Positions 63,901 through 64,000 of a stretch of 64,000 bases of DNA are shown here, piece after piece. Positions within the stretch are counted from its first letter, which is position 1, and each line of letters begins with the position of its first letter. Both the position numbers and the translations under genes were made by a program. Origin of the DNA: Proteromonas lacertae (taxonomy: Eukaryota; Sar; Bigyra; Opalinata; Proteromonadidae); contig NGBS01000584.1 in assembly GCA_002245135.1 (NCBI GenBank), forward strand, positions 62,001 to 126,000, read 5' to 3'. The notes below the pieces were generated by a model, which saw nothing but the letters and a program-made list of their open reading frames with translations, was not told the origin of the DNA and searched no databases.

Positions 63901-64000
63901 TACAGGACCACTTGGTAAGTTTATTGGTGTGATAAAAATATTATAATAGTAAGTATTCCTATTATTGTCACTGTCTATAGAGGCACGATAAAATAATAAA
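57973..64000 (-). CDS. Class C G-protein-coupled receptor with at least five tandem type I periplasmic-binding-protein modules; runs off right edge
   Basis: The frame is open from base 64000 to TAA at 57973, over 2,000 residues in one exon. The ectodomain is a series of UrtA/AmiC-like PBP type I modules of about 370-390 residues. Starts: KVGIAFIYALSGEQ (about 63730), a related module near 62600, FKVGIIYPVSGMYS (about 61440), and YKIIAIRHTDYDF (about 60200). Module ends recur as variants of SG.IYI...G.F..yyhSe/v. The 7TM_3 block (about 59130-58330) carries FRKYKVLKAASYQFLIYF (the ICL1/TM2 signature), LILRTWRIHAVYRNQKM and a TM7 ending FIVPKFYKIYKEY. The tail is basic then Asn-rich and ends in acidic EEEEE. 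Residues before 63800 match a module end (PSGPVYINSGYYL), so a fifth module begins outside the window. It should sense extracellular small solutes. Confidence 0.87.
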   Translation of the reverse strand, partial: LLFYRASIDSDNNRNTYYYNIFITPINLPSGPVYINSGYYLNHYVYLLYYNNGKFETYYHSEILHAFFTPSSSFSMVNKPKKESKDFNKRKVGIAFIYALSGEQRVQELPLFLASISGYYTVQNEIKDYELFYTLFDTKSDTNLCTSVTKTIINSGEYDFIIGGAHPDCFYAIEKILVDTPIYFFYPSPFCGQSCYRNIIFTGGLPNQYYSNAFSHFSPFFATNQYMYLFYDSKLHCSNVSHSIIRKTIEGTALILLSFDMHGSTVIDMINTVNIMEKNNGLVLFIHPGTDYLLLLLNELYSRKMKRDRYPFLTYYISETQFETIPVELREGIYMFGSYFQTDEDDKFKKSVYEYTMYKTVTTRMSNVYIIFLFIKELLNVNPDDGEIIKISKIYNKEVETDEGIIKLASNNMLSKKFQLAQYFEDGSLHVIANYRNPTSPDAYDWFITPNFICDFRNESIMEKGYQNSNSYMMVVYPQNEVDFQLLGIANSILAPINGNGGINHNRIIFKYTQPPSIGACESYAKMFNETDAYLALYISAPYECIKKFLDITKDHPKPINIISQFDEEICIRDVYASALYPGVSLSNLFIQLMSVDNNMDVLLLHSKEYDYEYIQIHNVVISLAIHLINDIKFEDPNLHHQLREYIRDYNDGFYIVMDNDDEIAINKVIQCINNYTDDGNANGKIRYISFYNQPSFITKTPYYYVIDSTPHIFIDDKNQIRSSVVSDELYDAYTTIADSIKANKLSDKIASLYNMFHFWASFNQFQLPIFSSQYYDLIYNLEVDSVEGRVYMQQNNRLMKSLTYSYINDKGELFEYILGPLKAHSWAIYSKMNVINVTVCSWPNANGEITLPVFKVGIIYPVSGMYSDSTIYSISTLLICMAEFNIKTSIDLGYYLQPIVKDTYSTDEGLKEAFDYMSYEKVRIVFTHIRGYKFNQKEYFDKDTLYMNIGFSFQLFESNNVIDFGLPVTILSYIYYREILKYSYDLFIIVDESLFSYSLYNDLSLRLSNTAINLNSYIIQEGVDFDKVIASLNSTCYSSNSSTCFIIYSIDGDLNILGMNSIYKNGLLNDNKYIVYTPFIDRNNKDEISRIYKGVKTIETYVPELNETGYDFLTPQHKEFEDFKHSNFPQLNSTFGFMENSYVSFSMLVSTLKKFLSPSNITLLIESISYHQYSTPSGSIYISKDLKAQRRYYEVLVQDVDFKYKVVSHTELLSPKTYDTSIYQEDFAENSTSVFALILDYCDRANKRLSHLMLLLFDNYIRDENNQGGILETKMTYKIIAIRHTDYDFTLVNSLFENDKIQILFGCQSQYSYSLIKAKMIGNSHKLLYSLNYPLYPECDSNIVHIKPSLRTVLIPSIEAVQNTSYKYAIIVMSVAKGYEADAIDISEYIYSYLVNNTKIVPMNITIVNDDNYEEKFDGVMKILSSERMKTIIFNMLDYKYLLLFEELYIKNGFSSIHHLQVVYDIEEYLMGYDIITKLTGHFFPRTYSSDRSLPSTINFENYIDIKIGSIEFITETLSALESSFVIYLASVKQALSLANIDNINNAKPTIDYIRRGTQLVDISTSSGNKHGSITNHIESVFEIVEISSAGKAVPIDNKNLRVSLSPIVYFKNDSNCDCGPTTEIFHINQAIISIIISICVIVTVLLVFEVTVLILFRKYKVLKAASYQFLIYFLVSGIFVILTSIVSSLVASNDLGCLFTQGLFYLCLINYSGILILRTWRIHAVYRNQKMTRQKITNEKVFLRLFMILFLCAFISVVWGLIDPFSGYSMTLSKEYSTIIKNVYIQECDKSIYYMLFQGVILTILFTCGIYFSWTTRNTMDEFNDSRSLSTTIAALAILELLYLVIEIVLTTNQEAKFVLENLGICLVVIVSSGIFIVPKFYKIYKEYKRKKKGKRLSVRQFEPLYKTVSKHNKIHPYNRNSSKPNQPILLTNTRASNVSNKTVDKLSRIDEKNNNNNNNNNSTYNSEQIIRNTDIYATQPEQDNINLDNNFINNTELNDGEEEEE

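Noticed and set aside
1-64000. Ciliate-type code with TAA/TAG reassigned
   Set aside because: TAA, TAG and TGA all end clear gene models (for example TAG at 10739 and 21265, TGA at 4591) and in-frame TAA/TAG do not occur inside conserved exons.
1-64000. Transposons, integrated viruses or bacterial transfers
   Set aside because: No transposase, reverse transcriptase, integrase, capsid or long terminal or inverted repeats were seen; gene content is ordinary eukaryotic with native-looking introns. The PBP modules have bacterial relatives but sit in a eukaryotic receptor with the same base composition as its neighbours.

Overview
This 64-kb window is nuclear DNA of a eukaryotic microbe. It is AT-rich and gene-dense (about 24 genes on both strands, intergenic gaps mostly 80-350 bp), and nearly every gene carries ultra-short introns of about 23-40 nt with GTAT-type donors and TAG acceptors. 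All three stop codons are used as stops and the one tRNA is a normal tRNA-Gln(CTG), so I see no genetic-code change. CFAP300, a giant SFI1-repeat protein and several coiled-coil/EF-hand proteins point to a flagellate with basal bodies. A tafazzin-like acyltransferase and a mitochondrial-type gamma-carbonic anhydrase point to cardiolipin-containing mitochondria, probably with complex I. I cannot place the lineage from sequence alone; a free-living or zoosporic flagellated protist fits best.

Layout. 1-14 kb: C-terminal part of a PA-domain protein, a UBC-fold protein without a visible catalytic Cys (-), the UFM1 ligase UFL1 (+), a WASP-type Arp2/3 activator (-), tRNA-Gln, an acidic coiled-coil protein (+), a POP5-like RNase P/MRP subunit (-), gamma-carbonic anhydrase (+), and an unrecognised 0.6-kDa-scale-length (about 570 residue) protein (-). 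14-30 kb: LARP7 (+), tafazzin (-), a second long coiled-coil protein (+), a giant MGCC-type armadillo protein (+) interrupted by several single-base frameshifts and a 49-A tract, an alpha/beta hydrolase fused to a RanBP2/NZF zinc finger (+), and TRAP-beta (+). 30-42 kb: the nuclear-basket nucleoporin TPR/Mlp (+), a multipass membrane RING protein (+), two tandem Nudix hydrolases (+), and an IQ/EF-hand/Cys-rich protein (+).

42-64 kb: one giant minus-strand gene (42065-50381) that I assembled by joining exons. It carries a Ser/Pro-rich N-terminus, a probable RGS domain, dozens of SFI1-type repeats and a C-terminal domain. Then come an EF-hand protein (-), a GST-domain/asparaginyl-tRNA-synthetase-like protein whose class II motif 2 and motif 3 arginines are missing (-), AMPK beta (-), CFAP300 (-), ARL2 with an apparent one-base frameshift (+), and a class C GPCR (-) that runs off the right edge. 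The GPCR ectodomain is a chain of at least five tandem type I periplasmic-binding-protein modules.

The most interesting items are the tandem-PBP class C receptor, the RGS-SFI1 fusion (a possible link between G-protein signalling and centrin fibres), the AsnRS-like pseudoenzyme, the hydrolase-zinc-finger fusion, intron gain or loss inside the Nudix box of two tandem paralogues, and the run of +1 frameshifts, which is either assembly error or something to test. All functional calls come from reading the sequence; no database search was run.
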